50,984 nt of DNA from Pantoea septica (GCF_002095575.1 NZ_MLJJ01000027.1:1-50984); one strand, 5' to 3'. Shown: positions 28,411-39,380, counted from the first letter of the stretch. Notes: generated by a model not told the origin, from the letters alone. Made by a program: numbers and translations.

Positions 28411-29412
28411 TTATTGCGCACCCAACGTCAGGCGAGCAACCTGGTTATTACGGATAAAACGACTTAAATCAACCGGCTGGTTCTGATATTGCACCTGCAC
28501 CGCCGAGGGTGCGCCGATTTTCAGGCGATAGGGCGCAGTGCCGGAAAGGCTGAGTTTACCACCGCTGCGTTGCATTCCGCTGAAGAGTTTTTTACCGGTA
28601 GCGTCGCTCACTTCCAGCCAGCAGTCGGCGTTGAAGTTCATGACCACGGTATTAGGATCGGCGGCCGCTTCGCCAACGGCAGCGCCGCTGGTCGGCAGCT
28701 GACCGGCAGTGGCGGATGGGCTGGCCGCGTTATCGACCGGCGCCTGGCTGGGCGATACTACGGCGCTGTTCGCCGAAGAGGCGGCCGGCGCGGCGCTGTT
28801 GCCGACGCTCTGCGCGGGCGCGGTGCTGGACGGCTGACTGGCAGCAGGTGCCGCCGGGGTGGCGTCCGCACTATTGGTTTCGTCCGGCGCGGCAGGCGCC
28901 GCCGTCTCGTCGCTGGCGCCGCCGTCGAGCGGAATAGACTGGCTCGCGTCGCCGCTGCTGCCGTTTTGATCGGCCATAGAAACCAGATCCTCCTGCGACG
29001 CCTTATGGTTTTGCCACCACCATGCGCCGGTCAGGCCCACTACCACGAAGAGCACCAGCCAGGTGAAGATCATCAGCCAGCCGTCGCGTTTCTTGCGGCG
29101 TTTGCCCAGCGAGAAGTGCTGCATCGGTTCGATTTTGGCCGCACGCACCGGCGTCTGCTTCGCCATCATCGGCAGCAATTCCTCTTCAGGAATGTGCACC
29201 AGGCGCGCATAGGAGCGAATATATCCACGCAAAAAGGTCGACGCCAGATCGGCAGGCGCTTTGTCCTCTTCGATATCGCGTACGGTCGTAAGTTTCAGGC
29301 ACAGGCGTTCAGCCACGTTTTGCTGAGTCAGCCCCATTTGCTCACGGGCCAGACGCAGGCGTTCGCCTGTGGAATGTACTGCAGAGTTGTCTTGAGTGGC
29401 TTCAGTATTCAT
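28411..29412 (-). CDS. rodZ: Cytoskeletal protein RodZ
   Basis: Bitopic membrane protein linking MreB to the rod-shape elongation machinery. The 333 residues (E. coli 337) show an N-terminal Cro/CI-type helix-turn-helix that binds MreB (about 16-80), basic KRRKKRDG before the membrane helix (about 111-133, [20 protein letters not shown]), then an alanine/serine/proline-rich linker (about 150-245) and a C-terminal periplasmic beta domain (DUF4115). Its start overlaps the end of pilW, so translation is likely coupled. Confidence 0.97.
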   Translation of the reverse strand: MNTEATQDNSAVHSTGERLRLAREQMGLTQQNVAERLCLKLTTVRDIEEDKAPADLASTFLRGYIRSYARLVHIPEEELLPMMAKQTPVRAAKIEPMQHFSLGKRRKKRDGWLMIFTWLVLFVVVGLTGAWWWQNHKASQEDLVSMADQNGSSGDASQSIPLDGGASDETAAPAAPDETNSADATPAAPAASQPSSTAPAQSVGNSAAPAASSANSAVVSPSQAPVDNAASPSATAGQLPTSGAAVGEAAADPNTVVMNFNADCWLEVSDATGKKLFSGMQRSGGKLSLSGTAPYRLKIGAPSAVQVQYQNQPVDLSRFIRNNQVARLTLGAQ

Positions 29413-30133
29413 TAGCTAAATAACGCTGGTACTGTATCGATTGTGGAAAACTTCGCGCCAACCGGTCGCCATAACGTGTAACGTCAGCAGCGTTTCCCTG
29501 TTGCGCGGCGAAACGTATCTGTAACTCTAAGCTGCGCGCCGTAGCAGGCAGATATTGCTGATAAAGCTCTGTTAACAGTAGAGCACGCGCCGGAGAGAGA
29601 AGACGTTGTTTTTCCGCCTCATCCAGCAGAGCGTCGCCTTTCGCGCGATCCGCCTCCAGCGCCCGACTCAGCGCCGCTCGCGCGGCCAGCGTCTCGTCTG
29701 CCTGAAGATAGCAATATCCCGACAGTTCCCACGCATCGATGCGCGCTTCATTTTCCGATGCGCTCATCGCCTGCTTAAACTGTTGATGCGCTTCGTCATA
29801 CTGCCCTAAAGCGCAGAGAAACGCACCGTAATTGTTAGCGACAAAGCCATTTGACGGCGCCAGCCGCTGCGCCTGTTGGTAGCTGCGCGCCGCCTCATCG
29901 CGACGGCCCTGTTTCTCCGCCAGGCGCGCCAGCGCCAGGGCCATTCGATAGTCGCGCGGCGCGGCGGCCTGCGCCCGCTGGAAGTTGCGGCGCGCGTTGG
30001 CGTAATCCTCCGCCGCCAGATAGTGCATTCCCAACGCCAGACGCGTTTCCGCCGCGCCGGAATGCGGCGGCTGGCTGACACACCCGGTTACAACAATCAG
30101 GGCCAGCAGGCTGGCCGGTAATCCTTTACCCAT
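29402..30133 (-). CDS. pilW: PilW/PilF-type TPR lipoprotein
   Basis: A 243-residue lipoprotein (lipobox VVTGC, C18) with about six TPR-like repeats ([40 protein letters not shown]). In type IV pilus systems this family pilots the secretin to the outer membrane. In Enterobacterales it persists in the rlmN-pilW-rodZ-ispG cluster even when pilus use is unclear, and its role there is uncertain. It overlaps rodZ by 11 bases. Confidence 0.9.
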   Translation of the reverse strand: MGKGLPASLLALIVVTGCVSQPPHSGAAETRLALGMHYLAAEDYANARRNFQRAQAAAPRDYRMALALARLAEKQGRRDEAARSYQQAQRLAPSNGFVANNYGAFLCALGQYDEAHQQFKQAMSASENEARIDAWELSGYCYLQADETLAARAALSRALEADRAKGDALLDEAEKQRLLSPARALLLTELYQQYLPATARSLELQIRFAAQQGNAADVTRYGDRLARSFPQSIQYQRYLANEY

Positions 30134-30216
30134 TTCGTTCTCCTGGCCGCAAGAGAGATTGCGTGGCAGCAGCCTGCCACGCGTCGCGACCCGCTCAAAC
30201 CGATCTCTTCCCGGTT

Positions 30217-31386
30217 TCAGAGCGCCTTCACAGATATGGCTTCGCCCGCCATTTTTTTGCGCATAGTACGCTTGGTGCGGTCAATCACGTCGCCCGCCAG
30301 CTGGCCGCAGGCCGCATCGATATCGTCGCCGCGCGTTTTACGCACGATAGTGGTAAATCCGTATTCCATCAAGACTTTAGCGAAGCGGTCAACGCGGCTG
30401 TTAGAGCTACGGCCGTAAGGCGCGCCCGGGAAGGGATTCCAGGGGATCAGGTTGATCTTGCTCGGCGTATCTTTCAACAGGGCCGCCAGCTCGTGCGCAT
30501 CGTCGGTGCTGTCGTTCACGTGGTCCAGCATCACATATTCGATGGTAACGCGCCCCTGATTGGCGTTCGACTTCGCCAGATAGCGCTTCACCGCGCCGAG
30601 GAACATCTCGATATTGTACTTTTTGTTAATCGGCACGATATCGTCACGCAGCTTGTCGTTCGGCGCATGCAGCGAAATCGCCAGCGCAACGTCGATCATA
30701 TCGCCGAGCTTATCCAGCGCCGGCACCACGCCTGAGGTCGACAGGGTAACGCGACGCTTCGAGAGGCCGAAACCGAAGTCGTCCAGCATGATCTCCATTG
30801 CCGGCACCACGTTGTTGAGGTTAAGCAGCGGCTCGCCCATGCCCATCATCACCACGTTGGTGATAGGACGCTGGCCGGTGACTTTAGCGGCGCCGATAAT
30901 TTTCGCCGCGCGCCATACCTGGCCGATGATCTCGGAGACGCGCAGGTTGCGGTTGAAGCCCTGCTGCGCCGTCGAGCAGAATTTGCACTCCAGCGCGCAG
31001 CCCACCTGCGAGGATACGCAGAGCGTGGCGCGGTCGTCTTCCGGGATATAGACGGTTTCCACCAGCTGATCGCCGACGCGGATCGCCCATTTAATGGTGC
31101 CGTCGCTAGAGCGCATCTCTTCCGCCACTTCCGGCGCGCGGATTTCCGCGATCTGGCTCAGCTTGCCGCGCAGCACCTTGTTGATGTCGGTCATCTGCTC
31201 GAAATCGTCGCAGCAGTAGTGATACATCCACTTCATCACCTGATCGGCGCGAAACGGCTTTTCGCCCATCGAGAGAAAGAGTTCGCGCATCTGCTGGCGG
31301 TTGAGATCGAGCAGGTTAATTTTTTCGCTTTTGGGGGCAACAGCAACGGGGGAAGCGGACGACGGCGTCACAATCAGTTCGGACAT
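30217..31386 (-). CDS. rlmN: Dual-specificity 23S rRNA/tRNA m2A methyltransferase RlmN
   Basis: Radical-SAM enzyme that methylates C2 of A2503 in 23S rRNA and A37 in some tRNAs. The 389 residues (E. coli 384) contain the cluster motif CALECKFC (C130, C134, C137), the catalytic cysteines C123 (LCVSSQ) and C360 (AACGQLAG), and an N-terminal helical RNA-binding region. It heads the run toward pilW-rodZ-ispG, 83 bp before pilW. Like IspG it needs a [4Fe-4S] cluster. Confidence 0.98.
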   Translation of the reverse strand: MSELIVTPSSASPVAVAPKSEKINLLDLNRQQMRELFLSMGEKPFRADQVMKWMYHYCCDDFEQMTDINKVLRGKLSQIAEIRAPEVAEEMRSSDGTIKWAIRVGDQLVETVYIPEDDRATLCVSSQVGCALECKFCSTAQQGFNRNLRVSEIIGQVWRAAKIIGAAKVTGQRPITNVVMMGMGEPLLNLNNVVPAMEIMLDDFGFGLSKRRVTLSTSGVVPALDKLGDMIDVALAISLHAPNDKLRDDIVPINKKYNIEMFLGAVKRYLAKSNANQGRVTIEYVMLDHVNDSTDDAHELAALLKDTPSKINLIPWNPFPGAPYGRSSNSRVDRFAKVLMEYGFTTIVRKTRGDDIDAACGQLAGDVIDRTKRTMRKKMAGEAISVKAL

Positions 31387-31435
31387 AATGTTCTCTGGCC
31401 TCGTTATTACACGTTATGGCTCTGGTTAAGGATAG

Positions 31436-31476
31436 AAAAAAAAGACGCCCTTGCTGAGACAAGCTCAACAAGGGCG
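31436..31476 (-). terminator. ndk terminator
   Basis: Thirteen-base stem CGCCCTTGTTGAG/CTGAGCAAGGGCG... with one mismatch and a five-base loop (31446-31476), followed on the minus strand by T8 (31436-31443). It lies between ndk and rlmN. Confidence 0.9.
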
Positions 31477-31572
31477 CGATATTGTACAACATCTGCGGTG
31501 TGATGCCAGGGTAGAGGGCGACGCGTTAGCGAGAAATTTGTAAAGCGCGCGCTCCGGCTGGCCTCGACGCGA

Positions 31573-32004
31573 TTAACGCGTGCGCGGGCAGATCTCGTTT
31601 TCGCCGAAGAAGTAGGCGATTTCACGCGCGGCAGACTCAGCGGAGTCAGAACCGTGGGTGGCGTTTTCGGTGAAGCTGTCGGCGTAGTCAGCGCGCAGCG
31701 TGCCAGCCAGCGCGTTCGCCGGGTTGGTCGCGCCCATCAGATCGCGGTGACGCTGAACGGCGTTTTCGCCTTCCAGCACAGATACCACAACCGGACCAGA
31801 AGTCATGAACTCTACCAGACCGTCGAAGAACGGTTTGCCCTGGTGCTCAGCGTAGAAACCTTCAGCCTGCTCTTTGCTCAGCTGCAGCATTTTAGCGCCA
31901 ACGATTTTGAAGCCAGCGCTTTCAAAACGGTTGTAGATGGCGCCAATCACGTTTTTAGCAACGGCGTTTGGTTTAATGATGGAGAAGGTACGTTCGATTG
32001 CCAT
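31573..32004 (-). CDS. ndk: Nucleoside diphosphate kinase
   Basis: Balances NTP and dNTP pools by phosphate exchange through a phosphohistidine. ATG 32004 gives 143 residues, the E. coli length, starting [18 protein letters not shown]; an in-frame ATG 21 bases upstream has no support. The active histidine is H117 in NATHGSDS. It is monocistronic, with its own promoter and terminator. Confidence 0.98.
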   Translation of the reverse strand: MAIERTFSIIKPNAVAKNVIGAIYNRFESAGFKIVGAKMLQLSKEQAEGFYAEHQGKPFFDGLVEFMTSGPVVVSVLEGENAVQRHRDLMGATNPANALAGTLRADYADSFTENATHGSDSAESAAREIAYFFGENEICPRTR

Positions 32005-32035
32005 GTTGACCTCTGTCTTTAGCATCCTGAAGAAA

Positions 32036-32092
32036 CCGGGAACCCGCTCCCGGTAAGAAAACGCGCCGATTATAGGGAGATCAACGGGCGTT
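32036..32092 (-). promoter_or_regulatory. ndk promoter and leader hairpin
   Basis: Minus-strand TATAAT (32069-32074) with a weak -35 TAGGCA 17 bp upstream. The leader contains ACCGGGA-N6-TCCCGGT (32036-32055), a seven-base stem shortly before the ndk start. Confidence 0.5.
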
Positions 32093-32174
32093 GCCTATTA
32101 GCTATCGTATGATTTATTGAAAATTATTGATATTTGTCGATGCAGGCAGGCAAATAATGTGCATTGCGCCGCTT

Positions 32175-34493
32175 TCAGTCGCGGATAAAGGAAACGGCGG
32201 CCAGCTCTCCCACCTCATCCATCACCACCAGCTGACAGGGGCCGGCATCGCGCAACGCCAGCTCTACGCGGCTGTTCTCCTCGCCCTGCTCTACCGGCTC
32301 GCCGTTTAAAAACCACCAGCGACGCTCGCCCTGACCGCCCTGCACCGCCACCGGCACGATCAGCACGGCTTTGCCGGGCAGCGGCTGCAGATGCTGGCCG
32401 TTGATGACGCCGGTTATCACCATCGGCGCCGCATTGCCCTGGCGCAGCGGCGGACAGGCGGCGTCGACCGGCGGCAAACGCTGCGCGCGCTGTTCGCTCC
32501 TGGGCAGCCAGGGCTCCAGCGGCAGCGGCCACAGCAGCCGTTCGCGGTTCTGGGCGCCGGGACAGTCCGCCGCCACCCGCCTCCCCTGCGCGTTTTGCCA
32601 GTAGCGCAGCCGCAGTCCGTTTACCCCCTCCTGTCCCGGCGCCAGCAGCGTCGGCGGCAGGGTCTGATTCAGCACCCAGCTTTGTCGGCGCTGGCGACAA
32701 TTCTCATCCCCAGCAGGCAGCGGCTGGCCGCCGGGCCAGCAGATGCTCTGCGCGCTGACCGAGGCGGGACGCGGATCGCGCGGCGTGCCGCCGATCGGCA
32801 TATGGCCCGCCAGCAGATTCGCCACCTGATGCATCACCGGCACCGCGGAGGCGAAGCCGACCTGCCCTGCGACCGGGGTGGCGTCCGGTCTGCCGACCCA
32901 GACGCCGATGAGATAGCGCGGCGTGACGCCGATGGTCCAGGCGTCGCGGTAGCCATAGCTGGTGCCGGTTTTCCACGCCAGCGGCACGATGTCGCTCGTC
33001 GCGCCGCTGGCGGCGGGCTGCGCATCGCCCGCCAGCATGCGCCGCACGATCCAGGCCGCGCCCGGCGACAGCAGGCGACGCTGCCGCAGCGGCTGATCCG
33101 CGAGGTAGCGCAGCTGCGCGGCGTTGCCCTGGCGCGCGAAGGCGCTATAGGCTGCCACCAGCTCGTCCAGCCGCGCGCCGGTTCCGCCTAACGCCAGTGA
33201 CAGGTTTGGCTCTGCGCCTGCCGGGAAGCGCAAATTCAGGCCCACGTTGCGCAGCCGCGCCGTCACGCTTTTTGGGCCAAGCGCGTCCAGCAGCTGAACG
33301 GCCGGCAGATTGAGCGAGCGTTTCAGCGCTTCGCTGGCGCTGACAGGCCCGTGGAAGCCGCTGTCGAAATTGCCGGGCCGGTAGTCGCCAAAGCGGCGCG
33401 GCACGTCCTGCAGCAGCGATTCGCCGTGGATCAGGCCGTCGTCCAGCGCCATGCCGTAGATAAAGGGTTTCAGCACCGAGCCGGGCGATCGCACGCTGGC
33501 GACCATATCCACATGACCGAAGCGCCTGTCGTCGCGAAAATCCACCGAGCCGACATAGCCGCGTACTTTCATATCGGTGTGATCCGCCACCAGGATCGCC
33601 AGCGAGGTGCGCGGCGGCAGCTGCGGCTTAAGGGCGGCGGCGAGATTCTCCAGCTCGCGCTGCAGCGACAGATCCAGCGTCGAGACGATTTTCGCGTCGG
33701 CAGAAAGCAGCAGCAGACGGCGCGCCAGCAGCGGCGCGGTCTGCGGCATCTGACGCGGCGGCAGCCAGACCGGCTCTTGCAGGATCTCGTCGACCTCCTG
33801 CTGCGGCCAGACGCGGTGTTCCGCCAGCCGCCGCAACACCTTATTGCGCGCCGCCTCGGCGCGCTGCGGCCAGCGATCCGGGCGCAGGCGGCCAGGCGCC
33901 TGCGGCAGCACCGCCAGCAGCGCAGCCTCGCCTTTCGTCAGCTGCGAAGGCGGCTTACCGAGCCAGATCCAGCTTGCCGCGCCCACCCCCTCGACCGTGC
34001 CGCCAAAGGGGGCACGATTAAGATAGAGCGTCAGAATGTCGCGCTTCGACAGGTGCCACTCCAGCTGCAACGCCCGCCACGCCTGCACCGCCTTGCCGGA
34101 GAAGGTGCGCGGCTGCGGATCGATCAGGCGCGCCACCTGCATGGTCAGCGTGCTGCCGCCGGAAACGATGGCGCCAGCGCGCAGATTCTGCCCCGCCGCG
34201 CGCAGGACGGCGATCGGATTGATGCCGGGATGGCGCCAGAACCAGCGATCTTCGTAGTTGAGTAGCGCATCAAGATAGGCGGGCGCGACCTCCGCTATCG
34301 TGACCGGATAGCGCCAGACGCCCTGCTTATCAGCGAAGCGCCAGAGCGGCGTGCCATCTTCCGCAACCACCACGCGCGCCGGCTGCACTTCGCGCAGCGG
34401 CAGCGGAAACAGCCGGTCGAGTCCGAAAAGCGCCAGCGCTAAAAAAACAAGCGGCGGCCAGAGCCACCGCTTTTGCCAGCCTTTCAGCTTCAT
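32175..34493 (-). CDS. pbpC: Penicillin-binding protein 1C
   Basis: Bifunctional murein synthase of the inner membrane. The 772 residues (E. coli 770) comprise a membrane anchor (about 10-30), a GT51 glycosyltransferase with NYEDRWFWRHPGI (catalytic E81) and GGSTLTMQVAR, a transpeptidase with SPGSVLK (S339, K342), SLN and WKTGTSYGYRDAW, and a C-terminal extension of about 90 residues characteristic of PBP1C. It follows yfhM with three bases between them; the pair encodes a murein synthase and an alpha-2-macroglobulin thought to act together in envelope defence or repair. Confidence 0.97.
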   Translation of the reverse strand: MKLKGWQKRWLWPPLVFLALALFGLDRLFPLPLREVQPARVVVAEDGTPLWRFADKQGVWRYPVTIAEVAPAYLDALLNYEDRWFWRHPGINPIAVLRAAGQNLRAGAIVSGGSTLTMQVARLIDPQPRTFSGKAVQAWRALQLEWHLSKRDILTLYLNRAPFGGTVEGVGAASWIWLGKPPSQLTKGEAALLAVLPQAPGRLRPDRWPQRAEAARNKVLRRLAEHRVWPQQEVDEILQEPVWLPPRQMPQTAPLLARRLLLLSADAKIVSTLDLSLQRELENLAAALKPQLPPRTSLAILVADHTDMKVRGYVGSVDFRDDRRFGHVDMVASVRSPGSVLKPFIYGMALDDGLIHGESLLQDVPRRFGDYRPGNFDSGFHGPVSASEALKRSLNLPAVQLLDALGPKSVTARLRNVGLNLRFPAGAEPNLSLALGGTGARLDELVAAYSAFARQGNAAQLRYLADQPLRQRRLLSPGAAWIVRRMLAGDAQPAASGATSDIVPLAWKTGTSYGYRDAWTIGVTPRYLIGVWVGRPDATPVAGQVGFASAVPVMHQVANLLAGHMPIGGTPRDPRPASVSAQSICWPGGQPLPAGDENCRQRRQSWVLNQTLPPTLLAPGQEGVNGLRLRYWQNAQGRRVAADCPGAQNRERLLWPLPLEPWLPRSEQRAQRLPPVDAACPPLRQGNAAPMVITGVINGQHLQPLPGKAVLIVPVAVQGGQGERRWWFLNGEPVEQGEENSRVELALRDAGPCQLVVMDEVGELAAVSFIRD

Positions 34494-34496
34494 GCC

Positions 34497-37400
34497 TTAA
34501 CGTACACTGATTTTCTCCGGCGTCGCGCCCACGGCGCGCCACTCCGGCACGTACATCGACTCGACCTGCGGCGGCGGCAGGCGATAGCTGCCTGGCGTCA
34601 CCGCGCGCGCCAGATAGAGCAGCGTCTCGGTTTTGTAGCCGCTCAGCGCCAGCGCAGCGACAAAGCGATCGTCGCGGAACTCGATATGGCGGATATCCGC
34701 CTGCTGCATATCCATCATGCTCTCCTTCAGCGCATCCGCGCCGTCGCCGAGGCTGGCACTGCTGTCGCTAAGGTTCTGGTTTTCCAGCTCCAGACCGGCG
34801 GGCAGCAGATCGACCACCAGCGCGTCGCTGACGCGCTTGCTGGAAGAGACCTTGAGCCGCACCACCAGCAGCTGGCCACTGCTGAGGTTATCCAGATCCG
34901 CCGGTTTGCCGTCGAGCGTGAAGTATTCGCGCGTCACGTTAAGCACGTTGTGCATCGGCTTCGGCGCGGCAAGCGGATAGCCCGTGACGCTGAGCGCGCC
35001 GTAGAGCGGCGCCTGGCCGCGGTTTGTCAGCGTGACGCCATGCAGCAGCTGGCTTTCGTTCATGCCCCGCGTCAGCGGGCCGCTGCCCTCTAGCGGCTGG
35101 GCGTCGCCCGCCAGCGCGGCCTGCCAGGCTTCGCCTTTATGCTGCTGCAGCGTACGCGCCGCCAGGAACAGAGCGTTATTCTCCTGGGTAGAGAACCAGG
35201 CCTGGCCGTACGCCGCCTTCGCCAGTTCCGGCAGCAGCGCCTGCTGCGCCTCCGGCAGCAGCTGGTTTTCCGCCAGCAGCGCCACCGTCAGCGCGCCATC
35301 GCGCAGCGCGCTGCCGTAATCGCCCAGCCAGCCGTCCGCGTCGCGCGTCAGGCCGACGCCTTGCGCCAGCGCCAGCTGCGCGCGCTGCGGATCGCCCATC
35401 AGCTTCAGCGCCACGCCGAGCTGCACCAGCGCCAGTCCCGATTTGGCCTTGTCGCGTTTCTCATAGAGCGCGCGCAGCGCGCCGAGCGGCGCCTGCTGCT
35501 GACGCGCCAGCACCATGCCCGCATAGGCCTGCACGCTAAAGCGCATCGCCTCCTCGTTGCTGCTCCAGCGCGTTTCGATCTGCGCCGGATCCTGCAGATA
35601 GCGCAGCAGGCGCTCGTCGGCGCGCGCGATCGTCTCCGTCGGCACGCTGTAGCCCGCCTCGCTGGCGCGCAGCAGGAAATCGGTAACATAGGCGGTCAGC
35701 CAGAACTCCTCTTCGCTCTCTTTGCTCCAGAGGCCAAAGCTGCCGTTGCCGCGCTGCATACCCGCCAGGCGCGCGATGCCGGTATCGACGGCGGCGCGCC
35801 GCGCCTCGTCGCTGCTGGTTTTGATGCCCATCGCGGCGAGCTGCGCCTGGCTGGTGAAAATCGACGGCCAGATGCCGCTGGCGGTCTGCTCGAGGCAGCC
35901 GTACGGATAGGCGTAAAGCGTGCTGATGTAGCGGCCGATATTCAGCGGCGGCTGATTGCTGAGCGAGAGCTGTCCGCTTAGCGTTTCAGGCTGCAGCCCG
36001 CTAAGGGCGGCGGCCTGAACCTGCCAGCTCTGCCCGGCCTGCATCACGCCGTCAAAGCTCAGCGTTTGTGCCGGATAAGCCGGGCGCACGCCGATTTTCC
36101 AGCTGCGCTGGCTGTCGGCCAGCGCTTCGCCCGCGACCGCCAGGCCGGAGACCCGCACCTGCACCGCGCCTTCGCCGAAACCGCCCTGCGCCTTTACCGG
36201 AATATGCAGGGTGGCGCGCGCGCCTTTCGCCAGCTGAACGCGGTGCGAGGCGCCGCCGCTCAGCGCGATCTGGCCCTGGGTCTGCACGTCGACCTTCAGC
36301 GCCTGAGGCTGCTCCGTGAGATTAGTTAGATCGAGCGCCAGCATCGCCTGATCGCCGCTCGCCATAAAGCGCGGCGTCGCCAGCTCGCTGATCAGCGGCG
36401 CGGCCACCACCACTTTTCGATCCGTCGAACCGAAGCTGTCGGCGCTCCACGCCTGCGCCATCAGGCGCAGCTCGCCGTTGAACTGCGGGATCGGCAGCTC
36501 CAGCGTGCCCTCGCCGTTTTTATCCAGCGTCACCGGCTGAAGCTGCTGCGCCACGATATTGACCTCGGTGAGCGGCTTTTTGCCGCCGCGCGACGACGCT
36601 TCGTCATCGCCGTCACCGCCGAAACGCAGCGTCGCCAGCCGTCCGCCGCCCTCGATAAGCTGGCCGAAAACGTCATACTGATCGGCGTTGTAGCGCTTGC
36701 GGCCAAAGAACCCTTCCCAGGGATCGGGGGTTTTGTAGTCGTTGATATTCAGTACGCCGCTGTCTACCGCCGACAGCAGCACCTGGACATTCTGCGGCAG
36801 CTCGCCGCCGCGGCTGGCTTTGACCTTCACCTTCAGCGTCTGCTCAGGACGAATTTTCAGCGGCGCGTCCAGCGTCAGATCGAGGCGCCGCGCGTCGGTC
36901 GCCATCGGCAACGGCAGCAGGCCGACGGCGCGCTTCGGCGTGGCGCCGCTGGCTTTATCGCCGTCGCGCACCACGATAGCGCTGAGATAGAGATCGTGGC
37001 GCTTCCAGCTGGCGTCAAGCGGCACATCGATAGTCGCGCCGCCCGCAGGCACGTCGATCGGCTGCCGCCACAGGGTGCCGCTGCTCGACTCCACCATCAG
37101 ATAGCCTTTGCCCGCCGCTGGCGACTCCACCTGAACGCGGGCGGTCTCGCCGGGCCGCAGCACGGTTTTATCCAGTTTGAGCTTCACCTGATCGGGCCGC
37201 AGCGCGCCGGTGCCGTTGGTGTTGTCCTCCCACCAGTAGCCCGCGCGGAACTGCACGCTGGAGATAATCTTCTCGCCGGCCTGCACTTCGAGACGATAGG
37301 CGCCCCACTCTACCGGGAAACTCACCTTTCGGCTGCTGCCGGCGGCCAGCGAAATACGCTGCGCGTCCTCCTGCAGATCCTTCTCGTCGTGGCGCATCTG

Positions 37401-39380
37401 CCAGCCTTCGCTGTCGGAGAAGCTCCAGTAGTAGTCGCGCCGCTCGTGGATCAGGCGCACCTCGAGATCCTTCGCCGCCAGCTTTTCGCCTTTGCTGTTG
37501 GCATAGACGATATCGAAGTCGGCAATGCTGTTCTCCGGCACCGTCGGCTGCTGGGTGTAACGATCGTAGCGGTAGTCATAGACCGATTCGCTGTTGAACA
37601 GCGGCCGGATGCCGGGCAGCGCGGGCGCAGGCCAGATCGCCTGCGTGACGCGGCGCGTGACCGGCCGCCCGCCCGTCTCCAGCAGGCTCGCCTGCAGGAT
37701 AAGGTTAAGCGGCGAGTGGATCTGCGCCCATTCGCTCTCTACCGTCAGCTGCAGTTTGCCCTCTTCGTCCAGCGTGTCGTCGATATCGTCCAGGTTGCGT
37801 TTGCTCTCCTGCTCCATCACGTCGCCGAACTGATAGCCCGGCAGCGCGGCGACCGCTTCGCGCGACGGCCGCAGCATCAGCTGCGCCTGCAGTTCGTTGC
37901 CCGCCGCGGGCGCGCCGTAGAGGTAGCGGCCCTCGATATTGAAAACGACGTCGTCGTCAGGCGACAACGGGCTGTCGCTGTTTTGCAACGTCAGCGCCAT
38001 GCGCTCCGGCAGGAAATCCTCTACGTGAAAGGTCCAGCTGCGCGGCTGGCTGTCGCCGCTGTTCAGGCGCAGCGTCCAGTCGCCGGTCATCGCTGAGGAA
38101 GGCAGCGCAAAGCGCTGCTGGTAGAAGCCGCTCTCCGGCTGCCAGAGAAAGCTTTGCGCCACTTCGCCGTTGGGCTGCACCACTTCCGCCTTCAGCGGCT
38201 GCGCGGGCAGCGGCTTGCCGTCGGCATCGCGCAGCAGCGCGTTGACGATGACCGTTTCGCCGGGACGATAGAGATCGCGCGGGCCGAAAACGAATAGCTG
38301 CTTGTCGTAGCCCTGAGGGCCGCCGACGGGAAACTCCGCCAGATCCAGCGCCGGCAGATTAAGATCGATCAGCGAGGTCTCTTCTTTTTGCGTGGCGATT
38401 AACACTTTTCCTTTCGCCTGCGTCGGCAGACGCAAATAGCCGCTGTCGTCGCTGACGCCGCTGGCGAGCTGTTTTCCCTTTTCATCCAGAAGCTGCACGC
38501 TGACGCCAGCCAGCGGCGCGCCGCTCGCCAGGCTCTGCGTAAAGAGCGTCATTTCGCGGGGGAAACGATGCAGCGACAGCCCGATATCGCTCAGGGTAAA
38601 CAGCGTGGCGGGCAGCGTATAATTATAGGAACCCGCCTGTTTCATTACCGCCAGATAGACGCCCGGCTGTTTCAGCGGCGCCACATCCGCCAGCGGCAGC
38701 TGCAGTTTCTCTCGCGTGTTGCGCGCCGGGTTCAGGTCGAAGCGCCCGGTGTAGACGAGGTCGGCGTGATTAAGCAGTTCGCGCGACGACCAGTAAGAGA
38801 GATTGTTGCCGTAGTTCCACTGGGCGAGAAAATCGTTTATCGAGGCGGCTTTGACGCGAAAGAAATCGACGTCGACGCGCGCAACGTTGAGCGCCAGTAC
38901 CGGCAGCCCCTGGGCCAGACGCAGCGGAAGCAGCGAGCCGCGGCTGGCGAAACCAACCATCGGCTGAATATCGCGCGTGGTCAGCGACTGGCTAAAGGGC
39001 GTGGCTAAGGTGGTGCCGTTGGCGGCGCGCAGCCCGGCTTCTACGCTGACCGTCAGCTTGCGCGAGGGCTCCGGATGGCGAAAGCGCAGCGACTTGCCGT
39101 TCTGCGCCAGCTCCCAGCCGCCGTCGACCTTGCCGCTTTTGTCGTCGATAAGCGCGACGCGTGCGGCAAAATCTTGTTTGTCGTCGAGCGGCGTATTAAA
39201 GGTAAGCACCAGCGCGGCCGCGCCGTCCAGCTGCAGCTCGGAGAAGTCGATAACCGAGAGCGCTTTCGCCGCCGGCTGCGTCGCGGCAGGCTCTGCGGCG
39301 GCCAGCATAAAGGTACCGCCGCCCAGCAGCGCTGCGCCCAGCGCGACGCCAGCGAGCAGACGTTTGATAACTCTTTCCAT
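34497..39380 (-). CDS. yfhM: Bacterial alpha-2-macroglobulin YfhM, without a lipobox
   Basis: Large periplasmic protease trap. ATG 39380 has GAGGG upstream and gives 1627 residues (E. coli 1653); an in-frame ATG at 39431 adds 17 unlikely residues. Macroglobulin domains are followed by the thioester motif YPYGCLEQTAS (C1162), which covalently traps proteases, and the terpenoid-cyclase-like thioester domain. The C-terminus closes with VESMYVPEWRAVGA. E. coli YfhM is a lipoprotein, but the signal region here (residues about 3-27, LLAGVALGAALLGGGTFMLAAAE) has no cysteine, so the protein is probably soluble in the periplasm or N-terminally anchored. Upstream partner of pbpC. Confidence 0.96.
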   Translation of the reverse strand: MERVIKRLLAGVALGAALLGGGTFMLAAAEPAATQPAAKALSVIDFSELQLDGAAALVLTFNTPLDDKQDFAARVALIDDKSGKVDGGWELAQNGKSLRFRHPEPSRKLTVSVEAGLRAANGTTLATPFSQSLTTRDIQPMVGFASRGSLLPLRLAQGLPVLALNVARVDVDFFRVKAASINDFLAQWNYGNNLSYWSSRELLNHADLVYTGRFDLNPARNTREKLQLPLADVAPLKQPGVYLAVMKQAGSYNYTLPATLFTLSDIGLSLHRFPREMTLFTQSLASGAPLAGVSVQLLDEKGKQLASGVSDDSGYLRLPTQAKGKVLIATQKEETSLIDLNLPALDLAEFPVGGPQGYDKQLFVFGPRDLYRPGETVIVNALLRDADGKPLPAQPLKAEVVQPNGEVAQSFLWQPESGFYQQRFALPSSAMTGDWTLRLNSGDSQPRSWTFHVEDFLPERMALTLQNSDSPLSPDDDVVFNIEGRYLYGAPAAGNELQAQLMLRPSREAVAALPGYQFGDVMEQESKRNLDDIDDTLDEEGKLQLTVESEWAQIHSPLNLILQASLLETGGRPVTRRVTQAIWPAPALPGIRPLFNSESVYDYRYDRYTQQPTVPENSIADFDIVYANSKGEKLAAKDLEVRLIHERRDYYWSFSDSEGWQMRHDEKDLQEDAQRISLAAGSSRKVSFPVEWGAYRLEVQAGEKIISSVQFRAGYWWEDNTNGTGALRPDQVKLKLDKTVLRPGETARVQVESPAAGKGYLMVESSSGTLWRQPIDVPAGGATIDVPLDASWKRHDLYLSAIVVRDGDKASGATPKRAVGLLPLPMATDARRLDLTLDAPLKIRPEQTLKVKVKASRGGELPQNVQVLLSAVDSGVLNINDYKTPDPWEGFFGRKRYNADQYDVFGQLIEGGGRLATLRFGGDGDDEASSRGGKKPLTEVNIVAQQLQPVTLDKNGEGTLELPIPQFNGELRLMAQAWSADSFGSTDRKVVVAAPLISELATPRFMASGDQAMLALDLTNLTEQPQALKVDVQTQGQIALSGGASHRVQLAKGARATLHIPVKAQGGFGEGAVQVRVSGLAVAGEALADSQRSWKIGVRPAYPAQTLSFDGVMQAGQSWQVQAAALSGLQPETLSGQLSLSNQPPLNIGRYISTLYAYPYGCLEQTASGIWPSIFTSQAQLAAMGIKTSSDEARRAAVDTGIARLAGMQRGNGSFGLWSKESEEEFWLTAYVTDFLLRASEAGYSVPTETIARADERLLRYLQDPAQIETRWSSNEEAMRFSVQAYAGMVLARQQQAPLGALRALYEKRDKAKSGLALVQLGVALKLMGDPQRAQLALAQGVGLTRDADGWLGDYGSALRDGALTVALLAENQLLPEAQQALLPELAKAAYGQAWFSTQENNALFLAARTLQQHKGEAWQAALAGDAQPLEGSGPLTRGMNESQLLHGVTLTNRGQAPLYGALSVTGYPLAAPKPMHNVLNVTREYFTLDGKPADLDNLSSGQLLVVRLKVSSSKRVSDALVVDLLPAGLELENQNLSDSSASLGDGADALKESMMDMQQADIRHIEFRDDRFVAALALSGYKTETLLYLARAVTPGSYRLPPPQVESMYVPEWRAVGATPEKISVR

